From: Zygnema cylindricum
Lineage: Eukaryota > Streptophyta > Zygnematophyceae > Zygnematales > Zygnemataceae
Direction of reading: 5' to 3'
Assembly: GCA_037447655.1 (NCBI GenBank)
Contig: JBBHKE010001378.1
Span: forward strand, 535,148 to 599,147
Length of the DNA: 64,000 nt
Made by a program: the position numbers and the translations under genes. Below, in pieces: positions 1 through 11,976 of this stretch (positions are counted from its first letter, which is position 1; each line of letters begins with the position of its first letter). The notes beneath the pieces are model-generated. The model worked only from the letters and a program-made list of their open reading frames with translations. It had not been told where the DNA came from and made no database searches.

Positions 1-17
1 TCTTCAGCGACTCTTGC

Positions 18-55
18 ACCTGAGGATCGATTCCTGCCCGCTCCCAAAAAAAAAA
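18..55 (+). repeat. SINE-like 3' end (pol III box-B-like motif plus A-tail)
   Basis: The 16-mer AGGATCGATTCCTGCC at 23-38 resembles a tRNA B box (GGTTCGANTCC) and is followed within about 10 bases by an A-run. The same 16-mer recurs on the minus strand at 63467-63482. This suggests the tail of a tRNA-derived SINE cut by the window edge. The upstream part is missing, so family and length cannot be judged. Confidence 0.35.
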
Positions 56-59
56 AAAA

Positions 60-1827
60 CTAAACATTCAGCCTTTCATCAAAGAAAAATCAAAAAGAAA
101 GAAAAAAGAAAGATGAAATGAGGAACGAAAGTGAAGCCTCTTATTTTAACAGAACTACGACATAATATAACGCGTAAGCAAAACGGTGACCAAATTTCTC
201 ACCAGTCGGGACGGCATCTTGTGCTAAGCTCGCCACACAAGCCGGCCGCTTAGTCTTCCGTACAGATCTGACAGCCTTCAACGACAGCTTCTGCGGTCTG
301 CCGCACGCCAGCTGGAGGGCCGGCCGGTCAGAGATCCGCCCGTACAGCTCGCTTCCGTACAGCGAAGGGGAGCACTGCTGCGCGAGAGCCGCCATGACGC
401 AGAACACTCCAAAAGCAGAAGAAGACGCCGGTTTAGTGGTGATCCTGGAGATATTTGAAAGCTGTAGAGTAGAAGGTAGTCTGTTGCCTTCGGAGAGAGG
501 CGGGGGGGGAGGAGGAGTGAAGCTTTACTCACTTCCAGAGTTTGTGGAGATCATCCTGACGGTCCGATTCTTTTTTTTTTGAAGCCGGTGTACATCCCGT
601 ATTTTTAACCGACCGTGATCTTCCGCCGCAACAACATTTTGTCGTATGCGAGAGTTTAGCGGAAGCCAACATATCAGTCTGTGACATAGCCACATAGGGC
701 AGACATGGGCCATCCAGTTTCAGTAGAAATCACAGAAGAGTGAGCGGCTGTTTCAATTCTCAGTAGAAAGAGCGAAAATGTCGTTAGCGGGTGTACGGCC
801 TGTTTCGTCGGGTCATGCTATTTCGCGACTCCAAGAATTATCTTTGATCCTTGTCGACTCGTAGAGGCCCGCTGAGCGTCTGTAAAACCCATGAGGCGTA
901 ACCATAGGAAGCCACGTGTACCTGCTGACTCGTATAATGTACTCTTGATGAACTCAAAAAAAAGTGTTAAATGCGGCGCATCGCCACGTAGGTACAATCT
1001 TGTCTTTTTGCGCTATTCACCAGAAAAACAGTACGTCAGCATCTTGCCTGCCCGTTCGCCAAGCTACAGTACTGTACTGTACCCTGAACAGTTTTACTTT
1101 GATCAATGTCACATGCAGGAAAAAATTACAAAACTGGATGCAGTTATTCGAAGATTTGCGAGCCAACTAAAAATAAACCTTACCTGTACTGTACTGTACT
1201 GTTTGTGACTGTCATCCTCACATTAAAGTACTAATGTCTGTCGTATTTCAGGAATTCCTATGTTTGGAATTGTCGTCGATGTAGCAGCTTCCACCTCGTT
1301 GGTTTAGTTGCCTCAGCGAACCAAAACAAGCAAGCAATAAAGCCACCTGGCTTTGGTTTTTCTGAAAGCTTCTAAAAGCATCCACGTGTAAATTCATTCA
1401 CACGCGCGACTTTTTGAGAGGTTCTTTCACAAACGTGGAGCTGTTCTACAGGCTCTATTCTAAACCTTGTAGGATTGCCTGTCCTTTTTCGCTTCAATTC
1501 TCCTTGTCCGTGTTGCCACGTACCATCTTTTATCTGCAGCTTTGACACGTGGCGAACCATGAAGCTTGATGCTCCCAGCTGGTGCTGCTTCTCTCCCTGC
1601 TGGAGACCTCAGCCGGTCTCTCGCCTGGGATTCCCTGACAAGAGTCGCTTAATGGATTCCTTTCCCGTTCACCAAATATTTTTTTGTCAAATCCGTCTCC
1701 TGTCGAGTAGACAAAAAGGTCTTATTCCATGGAGTTGTAACTCTGGCATGCCTTAAGCTGTACTACTTCCTCGCAGATAAACTCTTGCGCCTCAAATTTA
1801 CTGTAGCTGTGAGGATAATTTAATTTC
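60..1827 (+). promoter_or_regulatory. Upstream region of the phospholipase D gene with G-box/ABRE-like sites
   Basis: I see no supportable coding exon here; the small ORFs lack codon structure or motifs. CACGTG cores occur at 913-918, 1383-1388 and 1546-1551, the last within ACACGTGG, with related CACGTA cores near 980 and at 1517-1522. Such ACGTG motifs are bound by bZIP/bHLH factors in ABA- or light-responsive plant promoters. GTACTGTACTGTACTGT-type runs lie near 1066-1082 and 1184-1201. The transcription start is not visible, so part of this stretch could be 5' UTR. Confidence 0.4.
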
Positions 1828-3145
1828 ATGGCTTCGTGGATTTCTCGGAACAGGAAATCGAGCAAAGTGGAGCCTGTAGACAATGACAGTCCGCCTACAG
1901 AATACCGAAGCCTCAAAACATTGGAAGCTCAGGCAGTCATCAAAGGACAGCTGGAGGATCACAAGAGTCCAAGTCCAACAGAATCCGACAATGGCGGATC
2001 AGAAAGTAAGGGTAATGACAAATCCAATGGTCAAAGAAAATCGACACTTTCTTCTTCAAATAGCAAGAAATCTCTAGTCGATTGGCTTGGAGTCGGGTGG
2101 TTTGGAGGGAAAGACGAAGATGACGAAGAAGACAAAGGTCAATCAAAAAAGCAGGAGGCTGAGGAGCTGAAATTGGACATGGACCGAGCTTCGGGCGTGA
2201 AGGAACCACCGACAATGACTGACGGCATCAAAAATCGCTCCGAAAATGCTCCAAAATCGGCAAAATCGATCGCGACTTCTACCGTCCTATCTGCATCTGA
2301 TGCGGCGGCTTCTGCCACAAGTGCTGTCGTGGCAGCTTCGGAAGCTTCCGGAATCTCACAAGACGCTCTCATGGCGGCCTACAGAGACGAAGTCGATACA
2401 GGAAGGAACCCTACAGAGACAGACGACTCTCCGAACAACGGTCCGACAGCTGGCGAGAAGGACGAGGACGGAGACCGTGAATTCCTCGCCGTTCTCCTCC
2501 ACGGCACGATGGAGATCGTTGTGCATGAAGCGCGCAACATGTGCAGTTCGAACCCCATGGCACGCCACACTAAAGAGTGTCTGAACTGGTGCGACTTCCA
2601 CTGGATGGACATCCTGGCATGCAAATGGGCCGCCACGCAGGAGACAGGAACCTGCGGAAACAAGCAGATGGTACGCTTTCTACTGGTCTCTCCTTCACTC
2701 TATCTGCCTCCCTCCCTCTCTCCCTCGCTCCCTCTCTCCCTCTCCCTCTCCCCCTCTCTCGCTCTCTCGCTCTCCCTCTCTCGTTCTCTCCCTCTCTCCC
2801 TCCTCTCTCTCTCTCTCCCTCTTTCCCTCTCTTCCTCTCTCTCTCCTTCTCTCCCTCTCTCCCTCTCCCCCTTTCCCCCTCTCCCCCTGTCTCACCTTCT
2901 TCTTCCTCTCTCCCTCTCGGCCTCAACCCTGCTCCCATTCTCTCTCCTTCTCCCCCTTTGCCACTCTTTCCCTCTCTCCCCCTCTCCGCCTCTCCCCCTC
3001 GCTTTCTCTATTCTTCTATCCTTCAATCCCTCTATCTGCCTCTTCCTCTTTCACCCACTCCCTCTTCCTCTCAGGTTGCACTGGGTATTGTAGTAGGGAA
3101 GGAAGGGGGGGACGCGCAGGGGGGGAGAAGAGGGGGGGGGAGGTG

Positions 3146-3187
<42 letters not shown>

Positions 3188-6100
3188 AGGGGGAGAGAGA
3201 GGTTGTGAAGCAATGAAGTTTAGGTTAGTCTGTAAATTTGTAGGGGGGGAGTGTCGACTAGTATTAGCGTGGACACACTTTCAGACCAATGGAGTCCTTT
3301 TTTTCCGAGTTTTCGGGAAGAACGCGATTAGGCAGATACTTTTGCTTTTTTATAAAAAATTAATTTTACCAAGTTGTAAAATTTGATAATCATAAAAACA
3401 AACATGATTTAAAGAAAATGACGTTTTTGATTTTTTTTCGAGTAGAGGAGAAAGAAATCAGTTTTACATTTTCCTTTTTTGTTGTGGATATTTGGGAGTT
3501 TTTTTTTTTTTTTTCTTGTTTTTATAAGTTGTATCTTCTTTTTTTAACGTTAACCCTCTCTCTCTTTTTTCTTTTTTTTAGTTAAAAAAATTTACACATT
3601 GATGTGATTGAGGAAGAGGGGGGGGGGAGGAGAGGTGTGTCACAATTGGAACCAATGTTGGGTGTAGATATCACATTTAACAAATGTGTATTTCCCCTTC
3701 CCTCTCCACCTTCCCCCCCCTTTCCCCTTTTTTGAAAATTCAGATTTTAATTAAAAAGCGAGGTTATTTTGAAACCCGATAACTGCCTCTCCCCCCTCCC
3801 TCTTTCCCCCTCTCCCTCACTCTCTCTCTCTCTCTTCTCTCCCTCTCTCCCCTCTGCCTCTCCCTCTCCCCTCTCTCCCCTCTCTCCCCTCTCCCCTCTC
3901 TCCCCTCTCTCCCTTCACTCCCCTCTCTCCCCTCCTCCTCCCTCTCCCTCTTTCTCTCTCCAGTTATCTTCTACGAGGCTGTCCGCCTCTCCCCTTGCCT
4001 GTTGACTGAGCCTCTCTCTTTCTCTCTCTTTCTCCCTCCCTCGGCTGGCAGGTGGTGGCCGGAGATCCCTTTGTGGCCGTACATTTGGGAGGCGTACGGA
4101 TCGCTCGCACCCAGTGAGATTCGCAGCTTGCCTTTAATCCATCAGTTTTGCCATTGAATTCTGGTCGTTTCCAAGTTATTCTCTGTTCTTTTTTCTCAGA
4201 ACAAGGAGCTTTATCTCAATTAATTATAGGTCTGGGGCTCCACTAACATTGATAGTGTAAACAATCCAGGCTTTGTAAGAGCTATGGTACTCATTTAGAA
4301 AATAGTGTGTCATTCCTCCAAAAGTTGTACTGTCTTGCAAGTACTGCATGGTGGCAATTATTGACAATAAGAGACAAAGTTATCATAAGTTAGTTGTTGG
4401 TAGCCTTGGACAAACAAATTTTTTAGACTACAATTTTATTTATTTTTTTACTTTTGACGTTTTATGGTGGTTTCAAGCTTCTTGCCCCATATTGTATCAA
4501 ATAGCTAAAGGTAGAGTCAAAAGCTAATGTCTCCAAAATTAGTGTGTTTGTGCCAAAGTATTTCTAAGCCCTTCCTTTCTTTTGCAAAACCTGGATTGTC
4601 TTATCAAAAGCTTTTTTGTACAAGCTGAAGTTCACTGTTTAGGATTCACCACATAACCTTTTGGATACGTGTCTTGTACAGAATGTATAGCATGCCTCTT
4701 TATTCCCAGGCAAAGTCCAAAGTCAAATTCCCTATTATCTCGCCTCGTCTCATCCTCCATTTTCACTCCAGTCAAACTGACATGACTCTCTTGCAAGTGT
4801 TAAATGCCTCCAAAAGCACAAATTTTGAAGTTTGCTTTTTTTTTTCCCCTTTTGGGTGCAATGCCATGGATATAGGATCGTACACAGCAGCAGATGCCCA
4901 GTTTGGGAAGAACACTTCATCATCCCTGTGGCCCATCTCGCAGGATCTCTGGATTTTACAGTTCATGTAAGGATTTGAACCTCTCCTCTTCTTGTCCTTA
5001 TTTCTCTCCTCTTGTCCTTATTTATCGTTGCTTATAAGAGAGATAGATATACGAAGTTTGAGTAGACTTTGTGAGGACTTGTCATTCAATCGAAGACCTC
5101 TTCCAGAGCAATTTGATTCAACCTATCCACTCTATTACTTGTGCAGGACAACCATGCTCTCGGTGACCTGGCACTCGGAAAGGCTCGCGTGAAGGCTGAG
5201 AAGATTGTGAAGGGTGAGGCGGTTACAGAATGGATTGACCTTCTCGGTCCCACGGGAAAAGTTCTTAATGCAGAGTCGCAAATTAAAGTGACAATAAAGT
5301 TCACACCGGCTGTAAACGAAGAACGTTTCGGGCAAGGTGTGGGTGTAAGCGACTTTAAGGGAGTCCAAAACGCCTATTTTCCCATGAGAGTCGGGAACCG
5401 TGTCACACTATATCAAGATACACATATGGCCTTGGACTTCAAACCCACCATTGAGTTGGAAGGAGGAAATGCTTACGAGCCAAGAAGATGTTGGGAGGAT
5501 ATATTTATGTGAGTTCAATGCCATGGAAAAGGTTGGGATGGTGGTTTGGTCAGCTTTGAAAAGTTTTGTTTTAGCAAAAAAGATTGCTGTCATCTTGAAG
5601 CTGGAGAATTTTCAAGCTTTTTGTTCTGTTTGTTAGAATAGTTGGGCATCAGATATTGTAGACTTGTCAGATACCAACAATAAGCATAGGTTCCATGTGA
5701 GATCATGTCACATGTTATCCGTGCGGCAGTTTAACACTCGTAAAATATCAGATTATCTTTCCATGGATTAGCAAGTGGGAAGCCTGGATCAGCAAGTACT
5801 TTGTAAACCTTCTCTTAGCGTACCTCTAGTAGTTTGAACTGAAAGTCTATTCGCGGATGCGCTTCATTTACAGAACAGAGAGCAGTTTAACTGTTTTGGT
5901 TTTTTTATATATAGTTCAAATCCATTATTTTTTCTTTTAAAAGGAGGATCCCCATTCTACTGCCATTCGTTCTAATTGAGGGGATTCTGAGGGAAAGTCT
6001 TTTGCAGAAGTTTGAAGGAGGCTAAGCATGTGATTTACATCGCTGGTTGGTCCATATGGGATAAGACGACTCTTTTACGAGATCCTAGCCGTCCAGAGAT

Positions 6101-9100
6101 TGAAGACGAGAATCTAACGATTGGGGAGCTTCTGAAGAAGAAAGCTTCGGCAGGAGTTCGAGTGTTGGTCCTTCTTTGGGACGAGCCCAGTAGTCTTAAC
6201 GCGTGCGCGGTTCACACGGTGGGTAAAATTAAAGAATTCCATGATGTAAAACTGTTTCAAACATTTTTCCTAATAGCAAAGCTGGAAGGTTCTCCTGTAT
6301 TTTGACAAAAAAATATTGTCTCGTGAGTCTCTGGTTTAACAGAAATGCATTTGCATGTGATACCTGGCAGTTTATTGAGTTCCAAGAGTTTATCAATTTT
6401 AAAGTCTACCCAGTTACTAGAGTTTACCAAGTTGCTATGCTTACTGAGTTACTCGAGTTTAATGAGTTACTATAGTTTATCAAGTTAATAGTTACTGAGC
6501 GACTAGAGTTTAATGAGTTACTATAGTCTATCAAGTTAATAGTTATCGACAATCGAGGCCCCAAATATTTGTTATATTTAACAGTATCTAATTAAATCAG
6601 TTTGAGAGGTTGTTGATAAATGAACAGGATGGGTTCATGGGGACTCACGATGAGGAAACGCGGCGGTTTTTCATGGGCTCAAAAGTACACTGTCTTGTCA
6701 CTCCTCGGAAAGGCAACATCCCTACCGCCTCCTGGTTTTCACAACAAGTATGGTTCAAAGCTTGCCGTTTTTGTAATTGCCTCGGATGAATTTGAGATAA
6801 GCTATGGACTTACTTCTTTCACATCCTGAAAGCATCAGGATCGAGGGAGGGAGGGAGAGAGGAAGGGGAGGAGAGGGAAGGGGGGAGAGGGAGGGAGAGG
6901 GAGGGAGGGAAGGAGGGAGGGAAGCCATCTACGGTGAATCTGACAGCGATTGAAGTTGCCCTATGAAAGGAGTGTGATTAAGTGATTTGTTTTTGATTGC
7001 AGGTGAAGTCATTGTATTATTCGCATCATCAGAAATTTATCGTCACGGATGTGAATCCGAGTGATGGGCAATCCAGGCGCCCTCTTGTGGCGTATTTGGG
7101 AGGAATTGATCTCACAGACGGACGTTACGACACCCAACAACACTCACTTTTCCGAACTTTAAATACAATTCACAAAGTGGATGTCCAGTCTGGCAACGCT
7201 AAGGTGAGAAGACTTATTTTTTTTCCTTTGCACACAGTTCACAAGAAGACGGACGATGTCGTGGACCTTCTTTTCTTTACTATCCCTTTGCTCCCACTTT
7301 CATTCAAAACCCGGTTAGTTGTCAGTAATTTATAGCCGGGGAACAAAAATCCCCGTTGCTTTTTTCTTATGTTTGTCTCAGTTTGCTAAGGTGACCTTTT
7401 CTTTACACGCAGTTTACAAGAAGGTAAACCATATCGTGGACCTTCTTTCCTTTACGATGCCTTTGCTCGCACTTTTATTCAAAAGCCAGTTAGTAATTTG
7501 TCAGTAATTTACAGTCGGCGAACAAAAACTCCTTTTGCTTTTGTCTTATGTTTGTCTTAGTTTTTTGATGGTCTAGGGTTTCACGCCTTCCGGAGGTCCT
7601 CGACAGCCATGGCATGATGTCCATGCGAAGCTGGAGGGTCCGGCTGTATGGGATGTGGTAACAAATTTTGAGCAAAGATGGGCGAGAGCTTCTCGATGGG
7701 CTCCATTGCATCACACAGATTTTAAGTCGCTCTATACGAGTCGTGACATCTTGCATCCTGGACTGTCATTGGACGACAACCTCGATTCTCCATTGGCCGT
7801 CAGTAAAGAGATGGATCCGGAGACCTGGAATGTACAGGTGTGTGGGGAATTTTTGTGCACAGTTTTGAGTGCATTTTTAGTAGGTTTGTTTAGTTTGCTC
7901 TACTATGTAGACTTAGCCCTATCTTCTTTTGGCACTGTTGTCCTTTAAATGCACTTTCTTGGGTTTTTTCTCTCCTTTGTTCCCCGATGGTTAACCCATC
8001 GCGAGTGTTGCAGTATAGCTTTTCTTCTTTTTGGACAGCTGAGAGGTTAATAGAGTAATTACATTATCAAAAATTTACTCCCACTTTGTGTGTAAAACGG
8101 AAGTAATTGTACACTAATTACAATTTTTAAGTAATCGTATGTTCGGTTAAGTTTCTAGTGTAATCATTATATGAACTCAACAGTTCGTTATGAAGTTATG
8201 GAGAGAGGGAAAGGGAGAGGGAAAGGGAGAGGGAGAGGGAGAGGAAATTGAAGAGGGAGAGGGAGAGGGAGAGGAAAATGGGGAGGGAGTGGGAGAAAGA
8301 GAGTGAGAGCAAGGGAGAGAAGGTGAGAGAGAGGGAGAGGGACAGGGACAGGGGAGTTGGCTCTTATTTGCGTCCATCTGGGTAGGGAACCTGATATGAT
8401 TATAAGTGAAAAAATATTTCAAATTTCCATATCCTGTGGGAAAAATCTCTTAGTTTCCTGGTAAATCGCCTGACTGTTAGTATTTGGAGTTTGTTATAAT
8501 TCTTCTGTTATGGAAATCCCGTTTATAGATGACTTGTTTTTATGGCTTCACATGTCTTTTGATGTTTATATTTTATTTTATCCTACCTTTCTGACACTAA
8601 TGCGGTTTTCTCGGCCAAATTTATTATGTTGTTTTGACAGGTCTTCCGCTCGATTGACTCGGGGTCTGTTCAGGGCTTCCCAAAAAAGCCTTTCGATGTG
8701 TATATTCAGGTGAATATTGTGCCCTTTTGTGATGAAAGCGAATGCAATTCTCCTGGAAGATGTTAGAGATTGAGTAATTAACTTGGTTGTTTTAATTGTG
8801 ATTTACATTTGTGTACCGTTGTGGTTAGAGATTGAGTAATTAACTTGGTTGTTTTAATTGTGATTTACATTTGTGTACTGTTGTGGCATAAATTCTAAAT
8901 TGTACTGTGGCCAATTCGCTCCCTCTCTCCCTCTCTCTCCCTCCCACCCTCCCTCCCTCCCTCCCTCCCTCGTCCCTCACCTCTCTCTCCTCTCCCTCAC
9001 TCCCTGACTCCCTGTCTCCCTGTCTTCCAATCTCTTCTTTCCCCTTTCTCCCTCTCTGCCTCTCTCTTGCTCCCTCTCTCTCTCTTTCTCTCCCTCCTGT

Positions 9101-11976
9101 GTTGGTATGTGGCAGCACTTGGAAATGGACAAAGATGTCGCGGTAGAGCGCAGCATTCAAGAGGCGTATATTCGCGCCATTCGCCGAGCCCAATCTTTTA
9201 TATACATTGAAAATCAATATTTTATTGGCTCTTCTTATGCATGGGAGGACCATAAAGATACAGGTCAGTTGCCACAAGGATTAAATAATCCACAATCAAT
9301 CAATACTTTTCAAGATGACGAACATTATACGGCGAAAGACATTAGTACTCAGTTGTGTTTTACATGGATATTTTTTTTGTAAAGCAAGTTAATGACAAGA
9401 TGATGAGTTCCTTAACGGTTGTATACCCCGGGTTTACATATCCGAGTCAAGTTTTGGGCAGGTTTTGAGAACTCGTAACATTTTTCGAGGCACAAATCCG
9501 CATTCAAAATGTGGGTAGTAGAGGAAAAAATAATTAGCTAAGCCTGACATTATATGAGGCTCCTTGGGTGTCTCTGAATGTGAGCATGTTGGTGGGTTTC
9601 TGAAAGAAAGAATAGGAGATTTTTTTGGATTTTTGTTGTGTTTGCAGGGGCCAATCAGTTGATTCCCATGGAAATTGCCCTTAAAGTTGCGAGCAAAATC
9701 CGAGCCGGAGAAAGATTCACAGCCTACATTGTTTTACCCATGTTTCCAGAAGGTGAACCTGGAGGCGCCTTCTCCCAGTCGATTTTGTTCTGGCAGGTAT
9801 TTTGTTCGTAAAAAAAGCTCAACTTTAGTTTTGGCAGAAGAATCAAGTTGAATGTTATCGTTAGAAGTTATCGTTGTTGTTGTGAGTTATTGTTATACAT
9901 GCTCCAAACCTCTTGGGAGCTTATTTTTGGGTTGTATGATAATGTGAGGAAGAACATCATCTTTTTTCATCTTTTTTTGTAAGAAAAGTAAGGTCTAAAT
10001 CCATGCAGAACTGTACAATTCGTGGCTCATACATTGTCAGATTTAACCCAATGGTTTTCATGAAGAAAATACAGATCATGAGAACACAATTATAACTCGA
10101 GTTGTCACACAAAGGGAGGATTGGTATTGATGGGTGCAGTCACAGACCATAAAAATGATGTATCGTGTGGTTTCTGACGCTTTAGTCGAAATGGGATACA
10201 CTGGGGCCCATCCCCGTGACTACCTCAGTTTCTTTTGCCTCGGAAATCGCGAAAGACAATTGGCTGGCGAGGTTCCACCTGAATTTCCACCTCCTCCGGA
10301 AAGTCCAGAGGTGCAGTGATGACTTTTTTTTTTTTTTAAACACTTTTTTTGTGGAAATGTCATTGTGAGTTGAAGTTTGGCAAGAGGAAATGAAAGGGAG
10401 TGAGAAGTCTATGCTGCAATCAGAGTAGGAAAACGAGACAATGGGAAAAGGAATAGGAGAGGAAGTACATGAATTTTACTGCAAGTCTGTTTGTACATGG
10501 ACTTTTAGTAGAATATTATCACAGTTTTTCACTTAACATTGGTAAGTTAAATATCCTCGGTAAGTCTTAAGAACTTGTAGACCGGTCGGAAGTCTTGTCG
10601 TTATTTTTGATTCTTAATTTTCCTCTTCTTCGTCTTTCTTTGTTCAGCACAACCTTATCGAATCTCCTGAACCATTCAACTCAAGCAAAATAAAGATATA
10701 CTTGATTACATGAGATAGGAACTATTTCTGTTTTTTTGGCTGGTTTTTTTGGGGTTGTTTGGTTTGTTGAGTTCGTCGATTTGTCAGTTGTTTTCTTGGT
10801 GGGTAGGTCAGTTGGTTGGCTGCTTTGTATGCTTGTTTGTCTGTTTGTTCCTTGTCTCGCATCATACATTCAAGATATTTATTTTTATATGTCTGTGGAG
10901 ATTTCTTTATTGCAGGGCCGTGTGTTAGCTTCGAGGCGGCAAATGATATACGTGCACTCGAAGCTCATGGTAGTCGATGACGAATATGTGATCGTGGGGT
11001 CTGCGAACATCAACCAGCGAGCCATGGATGGCGAGCGTGACACGGAAATAGCCATGGGAGCTTTCCAGCCGTCGCAAACCTTTGCACATAAAAAGCGTCG
11101 CCCAAGGGGCCAGGTATGCCTTCCTTAAAATCCTCTGAAATTCTCCTCCAATTCCATGATTTCTGTTTGCTCTGAACATCCAGGGTTGGAAAAACACCAT
11201 CATTGTCACCTTATGCTAGCAAATCTTGACAGTTTTTATAGTCTTCTCCACTTCACAGTTCTGTTTTACAGTTTAAGCTTTTAGCAGATAGGATGCATTC
11301 CATTTTTCTCGATATTTTTAGTCTTTCACTGCCAAGTTGCGATGTAGGATTAAAACAAGGACAGTTTTTCCAGCGTTCAGATGATCAGAGATTGCCCCAA
11401 TTGACTTGCATGTTTTGCTCAACTGGTGTGATCTTCCGAACCTTTAATTTCTTTTTTTAGAGATCAACATGTTTTGTTGAACGCAATCCTTTTTGATCTG
11501 GCAGTTTTCATCCCTCGAAGTAGTTAAACAGTCCCTTGTAAAGCAACTTGTTCAACAAAAATTCCCAGTCCTTTACTTGGCAAAATACCACTTTGACTGT
11601 TGACTTGTGTCCTTTATTTTCTCTGACAGTTTGACCGAAATGTCTCATCTCCTGTTGGGTTTTTCAGGTGTACGGATATCGAATGTCTCTATGGTCGGAA
11701 CACATGGGCGACCACGAAGGACGATTGGATCCTGCGTTTTCAAATCCCGCAACCCTCGAATGCATGCGGAAAGTCAACGCTTCGGCTGAAGCCCGTTGGG
11801 AAGAATATGTCGGAGAGGAAGTTAAAGATCTCCACGGCCATTTGTTGTCATATCCCATAACAGTAAATAAAGATGGTTCCGTCGATCCTCTGAAAGGTTT
11901 TGAGGAATTTCCAGATGTCGGAGGTTTTGTCATGGGAAAATTGCAACACACCATTCCCAATGATCTCACAATATAA
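1828..11976 (+). CDS. C2-domain phospholipase D (plant beta/gamma/delta group)
   Basis: Hydrolyses membrane phospholipids to phosphatidic acid, with Ca2+-dependent membrane binding through the C2 domain. Fourteen exons keep frame: 1828-2670, 4052-4113, 4876-4966, 5147-5508, 6008-6218, 6628-6747, 7003-7203, 7577-7837, 8641-8709, 9116-9263, 9648-9796, 10140-10310, 10916-11113, 11668-11976, giving about 1064 aa. Residues 1-220 are a Ser/Lys/Asp/Glu-rich extension; the C2 domain starts near 221 ([15 protein letters not shown]) and includes [11 protein letters not shown] and [13 protein letters not shown]. The first HKD motif is [10 protein letters not shown] (H572, K574, D579) and the second is [20 protein letters not shown] (H910, K912, D917). 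The family signature [11 protein letters not shown] lies between them. Typical plant delta enzymes are about 850 aa, so the N terminus is long, closer to beta types. The donor after exon 12 (gtgcag) is weak. Class assignment is inference; PLD identity is secure. Confidence 0.94.
2692..3192 (+). repeat. Polypyrimidine tract followed by a long poly-G run in PLD intron 1
   Basis: From 2692 to about 3072 the sense strand is almost pure C/T (CTCCCTCTCT-like). About 3101-3192 is G-rich, with an almost uninterrupted G-run of some 38 bases from 3149 to 3186. The block lies wholly inside intron 1. It produces long spurious Ser/Leu/Pro ORFs on plus and Arg/Glu/Gly ORFs on minus. Exact run length is unreliable in any assembly. 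Confidence 0.9.
3783..4050 (+). repeat. CT-rich tract at the 3' end of PLD intron 1
   Basis: CCCTCTCTCCCCTCT-type repeats run, with a short non-repetitive gap near 3961-4010, almost to the acceptor at 4050-4051. They probably double as the polypyrimidine tract of that splice site. Confidence 0.8.
6385..6545 (+). repeat. Degenerate GAGTTACTAGAGTTTA repeats in PLD intron 5
   Basis: Variants of gagttactagagttta and atcaagttaatagtta recur several times. The block agtttaatgagttactatag occurs twice (near 6448 and 6507). No coding potential; non-coding minisatellite-like sequence. Confidence 0.6.
6841..6923 (+). repeat. GGGA/GGGAGA purine tract in PLD intron 6
   Basis: Uninterrupted purine tract of GGGAGGGA and GGGAGAGG units, between exon 6 (ends 6747) and exon 7 (starts 7003). 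Confidence 0.8.
7225..7560 (+). repeat. Tandem duplication of about 175 bp in PLD intron 7
   Basis: The segment starting near 7225 is repeated with about 175 bp offset. For example gtggaccttctt at 7261 recurs at 7436, and cttatgtttgtct recurs before both ...cag and ...tag. Divergence is moderate. The first copy ends in tttgtctcag, an acceptor-like sequence. The real acceptor, at 7575-7576, lies just beyond copy two. Confidence 0.75.
8195..8351 (+). repeat. GA-rich tract in PLD intron 8
   Basis: GGGAGAGGGAGAG-type purine repeats within the intron between exons 8 and 9. No gene content. Confidence 0.8.
8763..8886 (+). repeat. Near-identical 62-bp tandem duplication in PLD intron 9
   Basis: A 62-base unit beginning ttagagattgagtaattaac at 8763 is repeated at 8825 with about one difference (gtaccg versus gtactg). 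The near identity implies a recent duplication. Confidence 0.9.
8917..9102 (+). repeat. CT-rich tract before PLD exon 10
   Basis: TCCCTCTCTCCCTCCC-type pyrimidine repeat ending about a dozen bases before the exon 10 acceptor (exon starts 9116). It probably acts as an extended polypyrimidine tract. Confidence 0.8.

Noticed and set aside
2570-2938. Minus-strand ORF of 122 codons rich in Arg/Glu/Gly
   Set aside because: It is the complement of the PLD exon 1 end and the intron 1 CT tract; low-complexity translation only.
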